From positions 2,930,907 through 2,994,906 of the forward strand of contig NZ_CP096270.1 in the NCBI RefSeq assembly GCF_023204835.1: a stretch of 64,000 nt of DNA, in the 5' to 3' direction. The notes under the pieces were generated by a model, which worked only from the letters and a program-made list of their open reading frames with translations, searched no databases and had not been told where the DNA came from. The translations under genes were made by a program, and so were the position numbers. Positions 53,756 to 62,951 of this stretch are shown piece after piece. Every line of letters starts with the position of its first letter. The first letter of the stretch is position 1. Origin of the DNA: Salinarchaeum laminariae (GTDB taxonomy: Archaea; Halobacteriota; Halobacteria; Halobacteriales; Salinarchaeaceae).

Positions 53756-54100
53756 ATGGATGCTGAAGAGGCAGCAAACACGTACGTCCTGATTTTCGAG
53801 TATGTTGATATCCCGATGGAGGAGGCCTCTACCCTCGAGTTCCCCGCTCAAGATAGAGAGGCGTCCTGGACGTTTGCAATGAATGCACATATCAAAGAGG
53901 AGAGAACCGTTTCTGACCTGCCCGGCCGGAACTCCGAGACAACGATCCATCCGAATCAAATCCTGGTCTTCCTCGGAGAAACGCATGCGGGAACGCTCGG
54001 GATGGGTCACGGGGAGTTCTATGAGGAGAAATTCGAGGAGTCAGAGGACGATCTGTTGGAGGAAATGATGAGCGATTTCCTTGCGGAGTTCAAGAATTAG
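53756..54100 (+). CDS. Small hypothetical protein, 114 residues
   Basis: MDAEEAANTYVLIFEYVDIP opens an acidic protein with a beta-rich middle (REASWTFAMNAHIKEERTVS, HPNQILVFLGETHAG) and a Glu-rich C-terminal helix. The TATA-like AGTTAAG near 53,725-53,731 is ~26 nt before this ATG, supporting a leaderless start. No family recognised. It is 69 bp upstream of the PolB2 operon and in the same direction. Confidence 0.55.
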   Translation: MDAEEAANTYVLIFEYVDIPMEEASTLEFPAQDREASWTFAMNAHIKEERTVSDLPGRNSETTIHPNQILVFLGETHAGTLGMGHGEFYEEKFEESEDDLLEEMMSDFLAEFKN

Positions 54101-54169
54101 CCGGGCCCCACCTTCACTTTCACCGAGCTTCAGGGCTCGGTATAACCCTCGCTGGACTGACGGAGTGGG

Positions 54170-54853
54170 ATGTACATGGAACCTCAATTGATCCCGGAAC
54201 TGCCGGATCTTGAACCCGGTATCCAACTCCTCGATGCGGACGCCAGCGGCGCGTTGCCGGCGCTCGTCGTCGATCAGGTACTCAGGGACGGCCAGCGCGC
54301 GCTCTGGATCGACGCGGGCCGGGAGGCGCGCACACGACGCCTCGCCGATGTCGCGCCCAGCCAGCGCGTTCTCGAGCGCATCGACGTCGGGCGGGGGTTC
54401 ACCGCGTTCCAGCATTACGCGCTGGTCGACGTGATCACGTCGCAGGCCCGGCGACTTGCTGCCGAGGACGAGCTCGGGGTGATCGTGGCACCGGCCCTGG
54501 ACGCACGGTATCGCGAGGACAACCTTCGCGGCGATGAGGGCGAGCGGATGCTCGTCCGCGCCGTGGCTCGCCTGGCGGGCGTTGCCCGTGAGGTGGACGT
54601 CCCGGTGCTCGTGACGCGAGCCCGTGACGATGCGCTGTCGGCGCCGATTGCGAACGCCGCGGCGGACACCTTGCGGTGTGAGCAGACGGCGATGGGGCCG
54701 CGGTTCGTCACGGATGAGTTCGAGACGCTGGTCTACCCCGTCGAGGATGGGTTGGTCCAGACGACGTTGGCGTACTGGCGGCGCATCCTCGAGGCCCGTG
54801 CCCCTGAGGGCGCGCTGGAACCGGTCGACGGGGCGATCTCCTCGGAGGCATAG
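54170..54853 (+). CDS. RecA-superfamily-like protein without a P-loop (PolB2 operon)
   Basis: The 227-residue protein has a RecA/RadA-like core: GIQLLDADASGALPALVVDQ, RALWIDAGREARTRRL and HYALVDVITSQARRLAAEDE, with VPVLVTRARDDA in place of motif Q. The Walker A lysine (GxxxxGKT) is missing, so it probably does not hydrolyse ATP. A TATA-like GGTATAACC at about 54,136-54,143 gives a leaderless start at 54,170. The gene abuts the next two. A RadA-like partner next to the inactivated polymerase PolB2 is known from archaea and has been compared with the bacterial ImuA/ImuB mutasome. DNA-damage response is the likely role. Confidence 0.68.
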   Translation: MYMEPQLIPELPDLEPGIQLLDADASGALPALVVDQVLRDGQRALWIDAGREARTRRLADVAPSQRVLERIDVGRGFTAFQHYALVDVITSQARRLAAEDELGVIVAPALDARYREDNLRGDEGERMLVRAVARLAGVAREVDVPVLVTRARDDALSAPIANAAADTLRCEQTAMGPRFVTDEFETLVYPVEDGLVQTTLAYWRRILEARAPEGALEPVDGAISSEA

Positions 54854-55117
54854 ATGGGTCGGACGAACGCTACGTATCGCGATACGTTGCGGGGCATCGA
54901 GTCGGAGTGGTCGGAGTTCCAGCGGGCGCTTCGTCGGGAGGATCAGCAGCACTTCGATCGGCTGTTCGAGCATGCGCGGCGCTACGCTGATGCTGCGGGC
55001 CATCAGAACCCGACGGATCCGATGCCGGCCGTCCTGCTCTCGATGGTGCTTGCTCAGGAACGGGAGCGCGAACGGCTGGCCGAGCGTGTCGCGGAGCTCG
55101 AGGAGCGCATCGAATAG
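54854..55117 (+). CDS. Small helical protein of the PolB2 operon
   Basis: The 87-residue protein lies between the RecA-like and polymerase genes with no spacing on either side. It is helical: SEWSEFQRALRREDQQHFDR, AADAAGHQNP-like turns, and a C-terminal coiled coil (ERERERLAERVAELEERIE). No domain is recognised. Its fixed position suggests that it links the RecA-like protein to the polymerase. Confidence 0.75.
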   Translation: MGRTNATYRDTLRGIESEWSEFQRALRREDQQHFDRLFEHARRYADAAGHQNPTDPMPAVLLSMVLAQERERERLAERVAELEERIE

Positions 55118-57259
55118 ATGCCCTTCACGTTCGATTTCGAGGATGACCACGTGCTGGAGTGGACGGCCACACGCAGCGACGCGACTGTCCAGCGGATTGA
55201 TCGCTGGTCGCCGACGTTCTACGTCCAGGCCCACGGCGACGACGCGGATCTGCATGAGATCGCGACGTTGCTTGATCCCGATCCGCGCGTCGAGGCGCTG
55301 CGTGCCGAGATGTGGCGGCCGGGCTTCCGGCACGATCTGCAGGAGCTGATGGCCGTCGATGTCGATCGTGTTGATGCCGTGACCGATGTGGCTCACCGTG
55401 TTCGCGCGGAGGGCCGGCCTGGTGCGTATCGGTGTTTCAACGTGGATCTCTCGCCGCAGTTCCGGTACTGTCTGGAGCGCGGCATCGATCCCGAGCCCGA
55501 CGCCGAACTCTCGACGCTCGAACTCGCGGTGCCCGAACGCGAACTCGTCGACGGCCCGATCACGACGGTCGCGCTTGAAGGTGAGCGGCCGGACGGGACT
55601 GAGACGAGTGCGGAACTGGAGGGGTCGCCGCGGGATGTCGTCGAGGGAATCGGCGGGGCGTTACGCCGGATCGACCCGGACGTGCTCGTGCTCTCGACGG
55701 CCGAGCTCGTGCCGCGTCTCGACGAGACTGCCGACGCCGTCGGGCTGGACCTTCACTTGGGGCGGCGCCCCGGATGGACGCAGCTCGCTGGGGAGTCGAC
55801 GTACGAGAGCTACGGGCGCGTGGGTCATTCGCCGGCGCGGTACTCCGTTCCGGGCCGGGCGATCGTCGATCGATCGAACAGCTTCTTCCATACGGAGTCC
55901 GGGATGGCGGGGATCTCCGACCTCGTTGGGCGGTCCTGGAAGCCCGTCCAGGAGCTCGCGTGGGCGTCGATGGGGAACGTCCTGACCGCGATGCAGATCC
56001 GCGAGGCAATGTCTCGGGATGTGCTCGTGCCCTGGAACTCCTGGCGGCACGAGTTCGTGAAGCGAATGGATCAGCTGCATGAGGCGGATCGCGGCGGGCA
56101 CACGTTCGCGCCGGACGTCGGCGTGCACGAGGAGGTGCACGAGCTTGACTTCGCGTCGCTGTATCCGAACATTATCTGCCAGTACAACGTCTCGCCGGAC
56201 GTGATTCGGTGTGACTGTCACGACAGCGACGACGTGCCGGGCCTGGGTTACTCGATTTGTGATGAGCAGGGGTATCTCGAAAGCGTGCTGCAGCCGTTGA
56301 TCGATGATCGCGCCGAGATCAAACAGCGGATCCGGGAGTGTGATGATCCCGAACGCCGCGCCGCCCTCGAGGGGCAGTCTTCTGCGATCAAGTGGATTCT
56401 CGTCTCCTGTTTCGGCTACCAGGGGTTCTCGAACGCGAAGTTCGGCCGCATCGAGTGCCACGAGGCAATCAACGCGTTCGCTCGCGAGATCCTTCTCGAC
56501 GCGAAGGCACGGCTGGAGGCCGGCGGGTGGCGACTCGTCCACGGCATCGTCGACAGCCTCTGGGTGACGGCACGCGAAGGCGAGGAGCAGGAAGATTTGC
56601 ACGAGCTGGCCACGAAGATTTCTGAGGCGGCGCGCATCGAGTTGGAGTATGAGTCTGAGTTCGAGTGGATTGCGTTCGTGCCGATGCGGACCAGCGACGC
56701 CGGCGCGCTGACAAAGTACTTCGGGAAACGCGCTGATCCGCCCGATCACGAGGACGAGTACAAGTTCCGCGGCGTAGAGGTCCGGCAGCGTTCAACGCCG
56801 GAGTTCGTTTCTCGCGCTCAGGAGGCGATGATCGAGGCCTACGACGCGGAGCGAACACCCAAGGCCGTGTGTGCGATGCTGTCGGCCAGGATTGAACGGT
56901 TGGAGCGTGGTGACGTCGAGGATGAGGCGCTGCTCGTCAAGAATCGGACCTCCAAACCAGCCAGCGAGTACGATCAGTACACCAGGACCGTCGCCGCGCT
57001 GGAGCGGGCTTCGGATGCAGGCCTCGATACGGCGCCGGGCCAGGACGTCGAGTACGTGGTCGTCGACGAGGATGCTGAGTCACGCGACCGCGTCCGGCTG
57101 CAACACGAAGAGGGGGAAGGGTACGACGTCGGGTTCTACCGGGAACTATTGCTTCGGGCTGCGGAGAGCGTGGTGTCACCTGTCGGGTGGCGTCGAGACG
57201 AAATAGAGGGGTATCTGGACAGCAGGACCGACGGGAGTCTGGCGGCGTATGGTGACTGA
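55118..57259 (+). CDS. polB2: B-family DNA polymerase with broken exonuclease and motif C (PolB2-like)
   Basis: The 713-residue protein keeps the family-B fold: motif A ELDFASLYPNII (~342), motif B SSAIKWILVSCFGYQGFSNA (~420-440) and the palm helices. Motif C, which should read YGDTDS, is HGIVDSLWV (~474), so one catalytic Asp is replaced by Ile. The exonuclease motif I (D-x-E) is also absent (ELSTLELAVPERE). These losses match archaeal PolB2, a divergent polymerase reported as partly inactivated, though some PolB2s retain weak or translesion activity. The two upstream genes are the expected operon partners. It may act as a structural or regulatory part of a DNA-repair complex. The start at 55,118 directly follows the previous TAG. 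Confidence 0.82.
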   Translation: MPFTFDFEDDHVLEWTATRSDATVQRIDRWSPTFYVQAHGDDADLHEIATLLDPDPRVEALRAEMWRPGFRHDLQELMAVDVDRVDAVTDVAHRVRAEGRPGAYRCFNVDLSPQFRYCLERGIDPEPDAELSTLELAVPERELVDGPITTVALEGERPDGTETSAELEGSPRDVVEGIGGALRRIDPDVLVLSTAELVPRLDETADAVGLDLHLGRRPGWTQLAGESTYESYGRVGHSPARYSVPGRAIVDRSNSFFHTESGMAGISDLVGRSWKPVQELAWASMGNVLTAMQIREAMSRDVLVPWNSWRHEFVKRMDQLHEADRGGHTFAPDVGVHEEVHELDFASLYPNIICQYNVSPDVIRCDCHDSDDVPGLGYSICDEQGYLESVLQPLIDDRAEIKQRIRECDDPERRAALEGQSSAIKWILVSCFGYQGFSNAKFGRIECHEAINAFAREILLDAKARLEAGGWRLVHGIVDSLWVTAREGEEQEDLHELATKISEAARIELEYESEFEWIAFVPMRTSDAGALTKYFGKRADPPDHEDEYKFRGVEVRQRSTPEFVSRAQEAMIEAYDAERTPKAVCAMLSARIERLERGDVEDEALLVKNRTSKPASEYDQYTRTVAALERASDAGLDTAPGQDVEYVVVDEDAESRDRVRLQHEEGEGYDVGFYRELLLRAAESVVSPVGWRRDEIEGYLDSRTDGSLAAYGD

Positions 57260-57310
57260 AATTCCTAAAATGGGGAAGTGATCTAAACTTCAAGTACAAT
57301 TTGTTCGTCA

Positions 57311-58732
57311 ATGACAGAGGATGGTAGTCAGAACGAAGCAGAGGAGATTCCATCTACTGAGGATCTAATGGAACAGATCAAAATGGAGAGACAGGAGAGA
57401 GTTGAAAACGCTTCCTTCGATGATTGCGAGCGAATCCGTAGTACAGGTAAGCACGTTCGATCAGCGGGGAGCTGGCAGGACGCCGTTGAGCGAGTCTCCA
57501 AAAGAATGGAGGTTTCTGGGGAACAGGCTGAGTGGCTTGTTGGACTCTATATCAAGATATTTACATACCCCTCGAAACGAGTTTCTTCGAACGGACTCAA
57601 TATTGGTGAACTCTATTTCAGTTCGGAGGATAGCCTCGAGAATCTTCTTACCGAATCTGACATTGACTCCGTGGAGGAAGCAGAAGAGTACCTCCGAGGA
57701 TTTGTAGGAGCTCATGTTGATGAAGTAGACGTTGACGAAGTATCGTTCAATGACGAATTGCCAGAGGCTCCCCCATATCCTACCTTTGACGTACAATTTC
57801 CTACTTCACAAATTACCGGTCTCACGGAGACGATCAACGCGATTACGACCTCTTACCAGCAGCAGCTCACCAATACATTTGACTTTGGCAGTATTCTAAA
57901 CTCATTGATAACTGACTCATTAGAACCACTGGCAGAACTCTCCCGCGAATATAGAGAAATAGAGGAATCTGACTTCGAGTTTAAATGGCTTTCAGACGTA
58001 CGCCACTCGGCTTTCATCAAACTCTACAGGGAATACCAAAATGAAGGGAACGAAGCAGCGGCTGAACTCCTTGCTGCTCAGCTTCGGGACAACGAAGACA
58101 TCGAGGGCTTCAAAGATTTCTTCAGCTCATTCAAGGATTACAAGGAACGAGAAGCCATTCTCAACGAAGCACTTGACGCTCATGCTGAGGCAAGGTATGC
58201 ACTTAGCATTCCTACTCTCCTCACCCAGCTAGACGGCATCTTCATTGACCTCGCTCTCGAAATCGGCCTTTGGCGTCCCGGCCATGAAGTGAATGGCGTC
58301 AAGGTCGTGGGGAAGGGAGAAGGTAGCCCTAGGCACATTTCCGATATCGACGAGGAGTTCCGCGAATACTACAGCAGCCAAGTTTGGCCAAATCGTATCG
58401 ATATTCTCCATGGAAAGCGAACAGATTATGCCGAGAACGAGCAGCTCTCTGCCAAACTGATCTGGCTCCTCTTCCAGACGCTTCACACTGCTGAGAATAT
58501 CCGTTCAGTAGAGGACTTCGGAGACTACTATATATTGAATGCAGTAGCGGAGGGCGAGGCTCAATCAATCTCGGCAATTGCCGACCGACTAAACTACCAA
58601 GAGGACTATGTCAACCGTCGGTGTACGGCTCTCGAAGATCAGAATGTGATATCCGTATCTGAAGCCGGTGATGTATCCCTTCTCGACATCGGTCATGATT
58701 ACCTGGAAGGCGAACGGGACCTTACTAGCTGA
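57311..58732 (+). CDS. HEPN-like protein with C-terminal winged helix
   Basis: This 473-residue protein has a polar N-terminus and a helical middle with ALSIPTLLTQLDGIFIDLAL (~300). A possible HEPN motif RIDILHGKRTDYA (R-x4-H, ~365) and a C-terminal winged-helix segment (LNAVAEGEAQSISAIADRLN, then LEDQNVISVSEAGDVSLLD) follow. A TATA-like ATCTAAACTT at 57,281-57,290 is ~26 nt before the ATG, so it is probably leaderless. The gene follows the polB2 operon after 51 bp but with its own promoter. A role as a nucleic-acid-responsive RNase or regulator is possible. Confidence 0.55.
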   Translation: MTEDGSQNEAEEIPSTEDLMEQIKMERQERVENASFDDCERIRSTGKHVRSAGSWQDAVERVSKRMEVSGEQAEWLVGLYIKIFTYPSKRVSSNGLNIGELYFSSEDSLENLLTESDIDSVEEAEEYLRGFVGAHVDEVDVDEVSFNDELPEAPPYPTFDVQFPTSQITGLTETINAITTSYQQQLTNTFDFGSILNSLITDSLEPLAELSREYREIEESDFEFKWLSDVRHSAFIKLYREYQNEGNEAAAELLAAQLRDNEDIEGFKDFFSSFKDYKEREAILNEALDAHAEARYALSIPTLLTQLDGIFIDLALEIGLWRPGHEVNGVKVVGKGEGSPRHISDIDEEFREYYSSQVWPNRIDILHGKRTDYAENEQLSAKLIWLLFQTLHTAENIRSVEDFGDYYILNAVAEGEAQSISAIADRLNYQEDYVNRRCTALEDQNVISVSEAGDVSLLDIGHDYLEGERDLTS

Positions 58733-58970
58733 GCCCAACTCCTGAGACAGTATTTCGCGGTTCTCTCCCCGGTTTGGGGCGAAAACTCTCAAACAATTAT
58801 ATTGCCGGGGCTGACTTTCTGAACATGATCGCTTGGCCGAAATTATAACCGAAACTGGGGGATGGAGGGCTCTCTGAGGACTGAAAGTCTCGTCACCTAA
58901 CGCAGCGCATGAATTTTCCGCTTTGAATCGCCAACCAAGCCGAAAAACGCCCTCAAATCAAACGATTTCG

Positions 58971-59640
58971 CTAACGCAGTCGCTCACCAGAATGAGAACG
59001 GGCACGGAACTGCATCCAGCTTAGCCGCCTGGGTCGAACAGACAGAACCCAATCGGTTCGACGATTTTCCCCACTTAAGCGGCGTGTCCTCGCCGAGGCC
59101 CACATACACTCCTCACGTAACACGAAGTTCGCAAGCCGCCATACGTAGTACAGAATCACCCCAATCACGAAGTACAGGAACCGAATCCGAGAATCCTTGG
59201 TCGCAGTCTGCAGCAGGAAGTTCGCCTTGATGGTCTTGTACTCGTTCTCAATCGTCCAGCGCTGTCGATACTGCTTCGTCAGCGCATTCGCTTTGTCCGA
59301 GTCAACCCACCCGTTCACCGTGAACAGCGAGTACTCTTCGCCGGGCAGATAGATGATGCTCACCTTGTGTTCTCGACCGTCATACAGCACCTGCACGTGC
59401 TCTATGCGCGAATCGCACACGTTGCCCCTCCTTCCGAGCGACTTGCTGAACACCTTCTGGACGTTGTACTCGGGATGTTCTGCAAGCTGCTCCCCAATTG
59501 GGTGTTGAGTGTCCCTTCCTGCGGCCAGACGACCGTTGTCTCATATCCACACTGTCAGCAATCCGCCTCTCAGCGATGTACCTCGACGTCGGCCATATAT
59601 CGGGATTGAGTGTCCGTTGCAAATGCTTTCAGCAGAGTAC
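58971..59640 (-). pseudogene. C-terminal remnant of an IS4-family (ISH-type) transposase
   Basis: The minus strand reads YRQRWTIENEYKTIKANFLL, which contains the IS4 Y-(2)-R-(3)-E-(6)-K signature with the catalytic Glu. It is followed by RFLYFVIGVILYYVWRLANF, typical of haloarchaeal ISH transposases. Upstream coding-like pieces (DTQSRYMADVEVHR, ETTVVWPQEGTLNTQLGEQL, EHPEYNVQKVFSKSLGRRG) lie in different frames or after stops. The N-terminal catalytic half is missing and no terminal repeat was found. A dead fragment. Confidence 0.65.
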
Positions 59641-59749
59641 GCCAGCAGTCCCGTGCTGAAACATCACCCAGAAGAATGGCATCGTCAATGCGGAGCGTAC
59701 GGGCAAAAACGGAGAAAGCTTGATTTTATTCAGCCCAGTGTACCAATAT

Positions 59750-61114
59750 ATGCCAAACTCTGGGAGAAGGGGATTCGTCGACCCAAGAAGGGGTGACGAG
59801 GGGGAATTCGCTGATGAACTCCGCCAGTCCCTCCGGAAAGCGAACCGCCTCCGACACCTCTACGATATCTTTCGCGGTGAGACTAAGGAGCCAGCGACCT
59901 ACTACGAGAATGGGGGAAGCGCATTCGACGACCCCCACAAGTGGGCCTCATATCTGGCCGCCTCCTACCCCGACCAATCAGCAGAGTTCATGAATCGGGC
60001 CGATGTGGAGTTTACCCACCACAACCTCAAACAGAACTCCGTGATCGATTTTCTCGCGGAAGAAGGGATTTCTCGCCGAGTCTCTGAGGAGTTGGTCGGG
60101 TCGTGGACAGAACGGCTGCTGCTGACATATCACGCCCTGTACGATTCCGAAACTGGCGACACGCCGGGTTACGACCTCCTGTTGGCGAAAGCTCGCCTGT
60201 TCAAATCGCAGAGCAAGCTGACGTACGAGTACGACGAGTTGGACCTTGATGGATTGGAGGGGCGGGTCACCTCATTCGTCCGTTCGCACAACAAGGGCGA
60301 TTCCCGACCCCTTTCGATTGACTGCCACGATGTAGGCGAAGAGGAATACGTGCTGGACTTCTACCAAGAGAGCGCCCGCATCGCCCAGCCCGTGTTTGAT
60401 ATCAGGCGTGACGGGGAGGAGGGTAACCCGCTCGAACCCAACATCGAATACGACTCCACGTACGCCGTCAAGACACTCTCGGCCAACATCGCCCACGACG
60501 GCGACACCTACGAAGTGACCTACTCGAAAGCGCTCAACAACTGGAACGGACTGCTAGAGAGGTTCTCAGGGGATGTGCTCGGATGGAAGGACCCTTTCGA
60601 CGACGGTCGGCGGAAACGAACCGACACAGTCGAAGACGTTCTGGAGTCCGCCCTCGATGCCCTCGACGACGAAGAAGCGACGGATGACGACGTGATTGAC
60701 GCCGTCGACAAGCGTGTCGAGGAGGTTTCCGACCGAGCAATGGAAACTGACGCTACGGAGGAAGTGGACGAGTCCATCGACGAGCTGGAGGACATCTACG
60801 AGTCGATTGAACTTGTCGGCATCAGCGTCCAAGGCGTCGAGGAGGCACTCACGGACTCATTCCAGGTTCGCTCGACAGCTACCCTCCGCGATTGGACTGA
60901 CCGGAACGTGAGCAACAGCGACAGCCTCAAGCGCGTCGTCGAGGACGCCGACCCCGCATCGATTGGCCTGGTCTTCCGAGCCCACCTTCGCGGAGCGGAC
61001 GACCCTCCGGAGGAGTTCATTCTACAGGACGGCATTTGGAAATCGCGTGCTGGTGGCCTCTCCGACGCCGCGAAGAACCGCCTCAAATTGCTCTTCCGGT
61101 CCCACGATGAATGA
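59750..61114 (+). CDS. Hypothetical protein paired with a nuclease gene
   Basis: About 454 residues from the ATG at 59,750, which sits ~25 nt after a TTTTATT box (59,724-59,730) and fits a leaderless start. The middle is beta-rich (YEYDELDLDGLEGRVTSFVR, SIDCHDVGEEEYVLDFYQES). A long acidic helical stretch follows (RTDTVEDVLESALDALDDEE, VDESIDELEDIYESIELVGI). The C-terminus reads EFILQDGIWKSRAGGLSDAA. No motif is known. It overlaps the next gene by 8 bp, so both are translated together. Given the nuclease partner, it may be the sensor or regulator of a two-gene defence unit. Confidence 0.6.
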   Translation: MPNSGRRGFVDPRRGDEGEFADELRQSLRKANRLRHLYDIFRGETKEPATYYENGGSAFDDPHKWASYLAASYPDQSAEFMNRADVEFTHHNLKQNSVIDFLAEEGISRRVSEELVGSWTERLLLTYHALYDSETGDTPGYDLLLAKARLFKSQSKLTYEYDELDLDGLEGRVTSFVRSHNKGDSRPLSIDCHDVGEEEYVLDFYQESARIAQPVFDIRRDGEEGNPLEPNIEYDSTYAVKTLSANIAHDGDTYEVTYSKALNNWNGLLERFSGDVLGWKDPFDDGRRKRTDTVEDVLESALDALDDEEATDDDVIDAVDKRVEEVSDRAMETDATEEVDESIDELEDIYESIELVGISVQGVEEALTDSFQVRSTATLRDWTDRNVSNSDSLKRVVEDADPASIGLVFRAHLRGADDPPEEFILQDGIWKSRAGGLSDAAKNRLKLLFRSHDE

Positions 61115-62570
61115 ATCTAAACTAGACGCACTGTCTAAGTACCTGAGCGACGGGACGAGTTTCGCGACCGAACGGGACGACAAACTCGACGCTGCGGGTT
61201 ACCTTGAATCGTTTTCGGACAAGCAGACGTGCGAGGAGTGCGGGGCCGATATCGCAGGGGAAGCTGAATCGGACACCGACGGGATGCGCCTGCTGGTCTG
61301 CAAGGAAGGGCACGAATTCGAAGCGCCGGAAGGGGCGAACGTCAGGTACAGGCTGCGCGGCGACCGCGTGGTGGAGGACGCCTGCGAGGTGCTGGACCTT
61401 ACGCCGACGACAGTCTCGACTCACTATCCCGAGTACGTCATCGCGGAGACCGAACGTGGCGTCCGCGTCGTGCTCGTCTGCAACGGAACTGACTACGAGC
61501 GCACCCTCGACGCGCTGTTCGTCGACGCCATCAAAAATCACCGCGTCAACGCATTGCTGATTCCAGACGCGTTTGAGGGCATCGCGTACGAAACGGCGAC
61601 GAAGTACCCTTTGGGGCCCCTCGCGCCGACGTTCCCGCTCGAAATGCTCGCGAGCCCAGAGGCCGTGGCCGAGACAGTCGAAGCCTCTCGGCTCTCACGT
61701 GAACGGTCTGAGGTCGCACTCAGCGAGGGCGGCTGGGAGGAGGGAGACCTCCACCAGAATCTGGACCAGAACCCTCGACTCATCGAGTCCGACCTGTATT
61801 ACAGCCGCGTGTTCCGGGAGACGGCGTACTCGGGGCAACTCGGGGACAGACTGGAGGAGGTTTGCAAGGCCGCCTTCTCGACCATGGACTTCACCCTCGA
61901 CCCCGCATTCGGCGGCACGGCAGACCGCTTCGAGAACGTGACGGATATCGCGTTTCTCATACCACCGTCCTCCCGCTTGAAGGAGGACGGCGGACGCATT
62001 CTCGGTCTCACGGACACGAAGTCCGGTTCGGAGACTAACCTCAGCACGGAGAAAATCGCTCGAAAACACGCCAATTACCTTCGACAGGCCAGTCACCCGA
62101 GCTTCGACGACACTCACATCGCCCACGTGTTCGTGGTCTTCTCTATGAGCGGACGGGAGGCCAACGAGATTGATTGGTACGATGCGATTGAGAAGGAGTA
62201 TCGCGGTGGAACGGACGCAACGATGGTGGTCCTGTACGCAGACGCGCTAGCACAGATGGTCAACGCGCACCTCTCGATGGCCCAGCGGAACGAACTTAAC
62301 CTGGCCAACGGAGGTGGAATCGTCGACGCATTCAGGCCATTTTTCAACTATCGGCTGTTCAAGCGCCGTCTGATCGACGACATCCGATTCACGACGCGGC
62401 TCGACGACGAATCTCCCACAAAAGGCGAGAAGAGCTATCAGGGCGAATACTTCAACCGGGAACGGCTGCTCGTTGTCACGAAGGAAATGGTCCATAGCCG
62501 GTGCAACGAGTTGATGGGCGACAGCGAGATTGAGGACGTTCTTTCGAATTATCCCTCGGACAGGTGGTGA
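61107..62570 (+). CDS. Zinc-ribbon PD-(D/E)XK nuclease
   Basis: The 487-residue protein starts at an ATG overlapping the previous stop; the open frame continues upstream, but that is inside the previous gene. The N-terminus has a C42-x2-C45...C65-x3-H69 zinc ribbon (CEECGADI; VCKEGHEF). Residues ~270-350 hold a restriction-nuclease-like core: VTDIAFLIP (~281), then LGLTDTKSGSE (D~302, K~304) and a helix with KHANYLRQ. A C-terminal helical part contains FRPFFNYRLFKRRLIDDIRF. Probably DNA-cleaving. The pair of overlapping genes is not a system that I can name. Confidence 0.62.
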   Translation: MNESKLDALSKYLSDGTSFATERDDKLDAAGYLESFSDKQTCEECGADIAGEAESDTDGMRLLVCKEGHEFEAPEGANVRYRLRGDRVVEDACEVLDLTPTTVSTHYPEYVIAETERGVRVVLVCNGTDYERTLDALFVDAIKNHRVNALLIPDAFEGIAYETATKYPLGPLAPTFPLEMLASPEAVAETVEASRLSRERSEVALSEGGWEEGDLHQNLDQNPRLIESDLYYSRVFRETAYSGQLGDRLEEVCKAAFSTMDFTLDPAFGGTADRFENVTDIAFLIPPSSRLKEDGGRILGLTDTKSGSETNLSTEKIARKHANYLRQASHPSFDDTHIAHVFVVFSMSGREANEIDWYDAIEKEYRGGTDATMVVLYADALAQMVNAHLSMAQRNELNLANGGGIVDAFRPFFNYRLFKRRLIDDIRFTTRLDDESPTKGEKSYQGEYFNRERLLVVTKEMVHSRCNELMGDSEIEDVLSNYPSDRW

Positions 62571-62690
62571 AGCCTATGGGTCACACCCTGGCCACTTCAC
62601 TACGACGCAAGATGTGGGCCCTCCAACGAGCGTCCGTCAAGTGCTGCGTTCGACGGCCCGAATGACGCCGATAGTGGGGGCCGTTAATCC

Positions 62691-62951
62691 TCAACTGGCG
62701 GAGTTAGTATGGCGTGCTCCTCCTGGCTCTCCGTCGTCCATCCACGCCTGTATGCATCGGTAAACGGACTCAACGCATTGCATCGCCATCTCGTTAATCA
62801 GACGTCCGAAATCCTCTGGTGCTTCGTCGTCACGCGGTTGCGGCTCTTTCGTGAGGACACCATCCACATCAAGGACGAAGAGGGACGCAGTCCCGAATAG
62901 ATCGAGCGGATGGCGACGTCGCTCATGATGGTGTTTGAACCGGATGAGCAA
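62691..62951 (-). CDS. Uncertain small ORF, 86 residues
   Basis: The frame reads PLDLFGTASLFVLDVDGVLT, then APEDFGRLINEMAMQCVESV, which looks like natural protein. DVDGVLT recalls HAD phosphatase motif I, but the rest of a HAD fold is missing. It overlaps the plus-strand ORF at 62,910 by 42 bp. It may be a fragment of a lost gene. Confidence 0.3.
   Translation of the reverse strand: MLIRFKHHHERRRHPLDLFGTASLFVLDVDGVLTKEPQPRDDEAPEDFGRLINEMAMQCVESVYRCIQAWMDDGEPGGARHTNSAS

Noticed and set aside
54041-55396. Long minus-strand frame (451 codons) opposite the PolB2 operon
   Set aside because: It is an antisense shadow caused by GC-rich codons; it is Arg/Pro/His-rich and has no motif, while the plus strand carries clear polymerase motifs. 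The same applies to long shadows at 36,775-38,124, 43,516-44,745, 25,167-26,330, 19,376-20,368 and 49,036-50,409.
62691-62951. HAD-type phosphatase from the motif DVDGVLT
   Set aside because: Only motif I is present in an 86-residue frame; motifs II-IV are missing. Listed only as an uncertain ORF.
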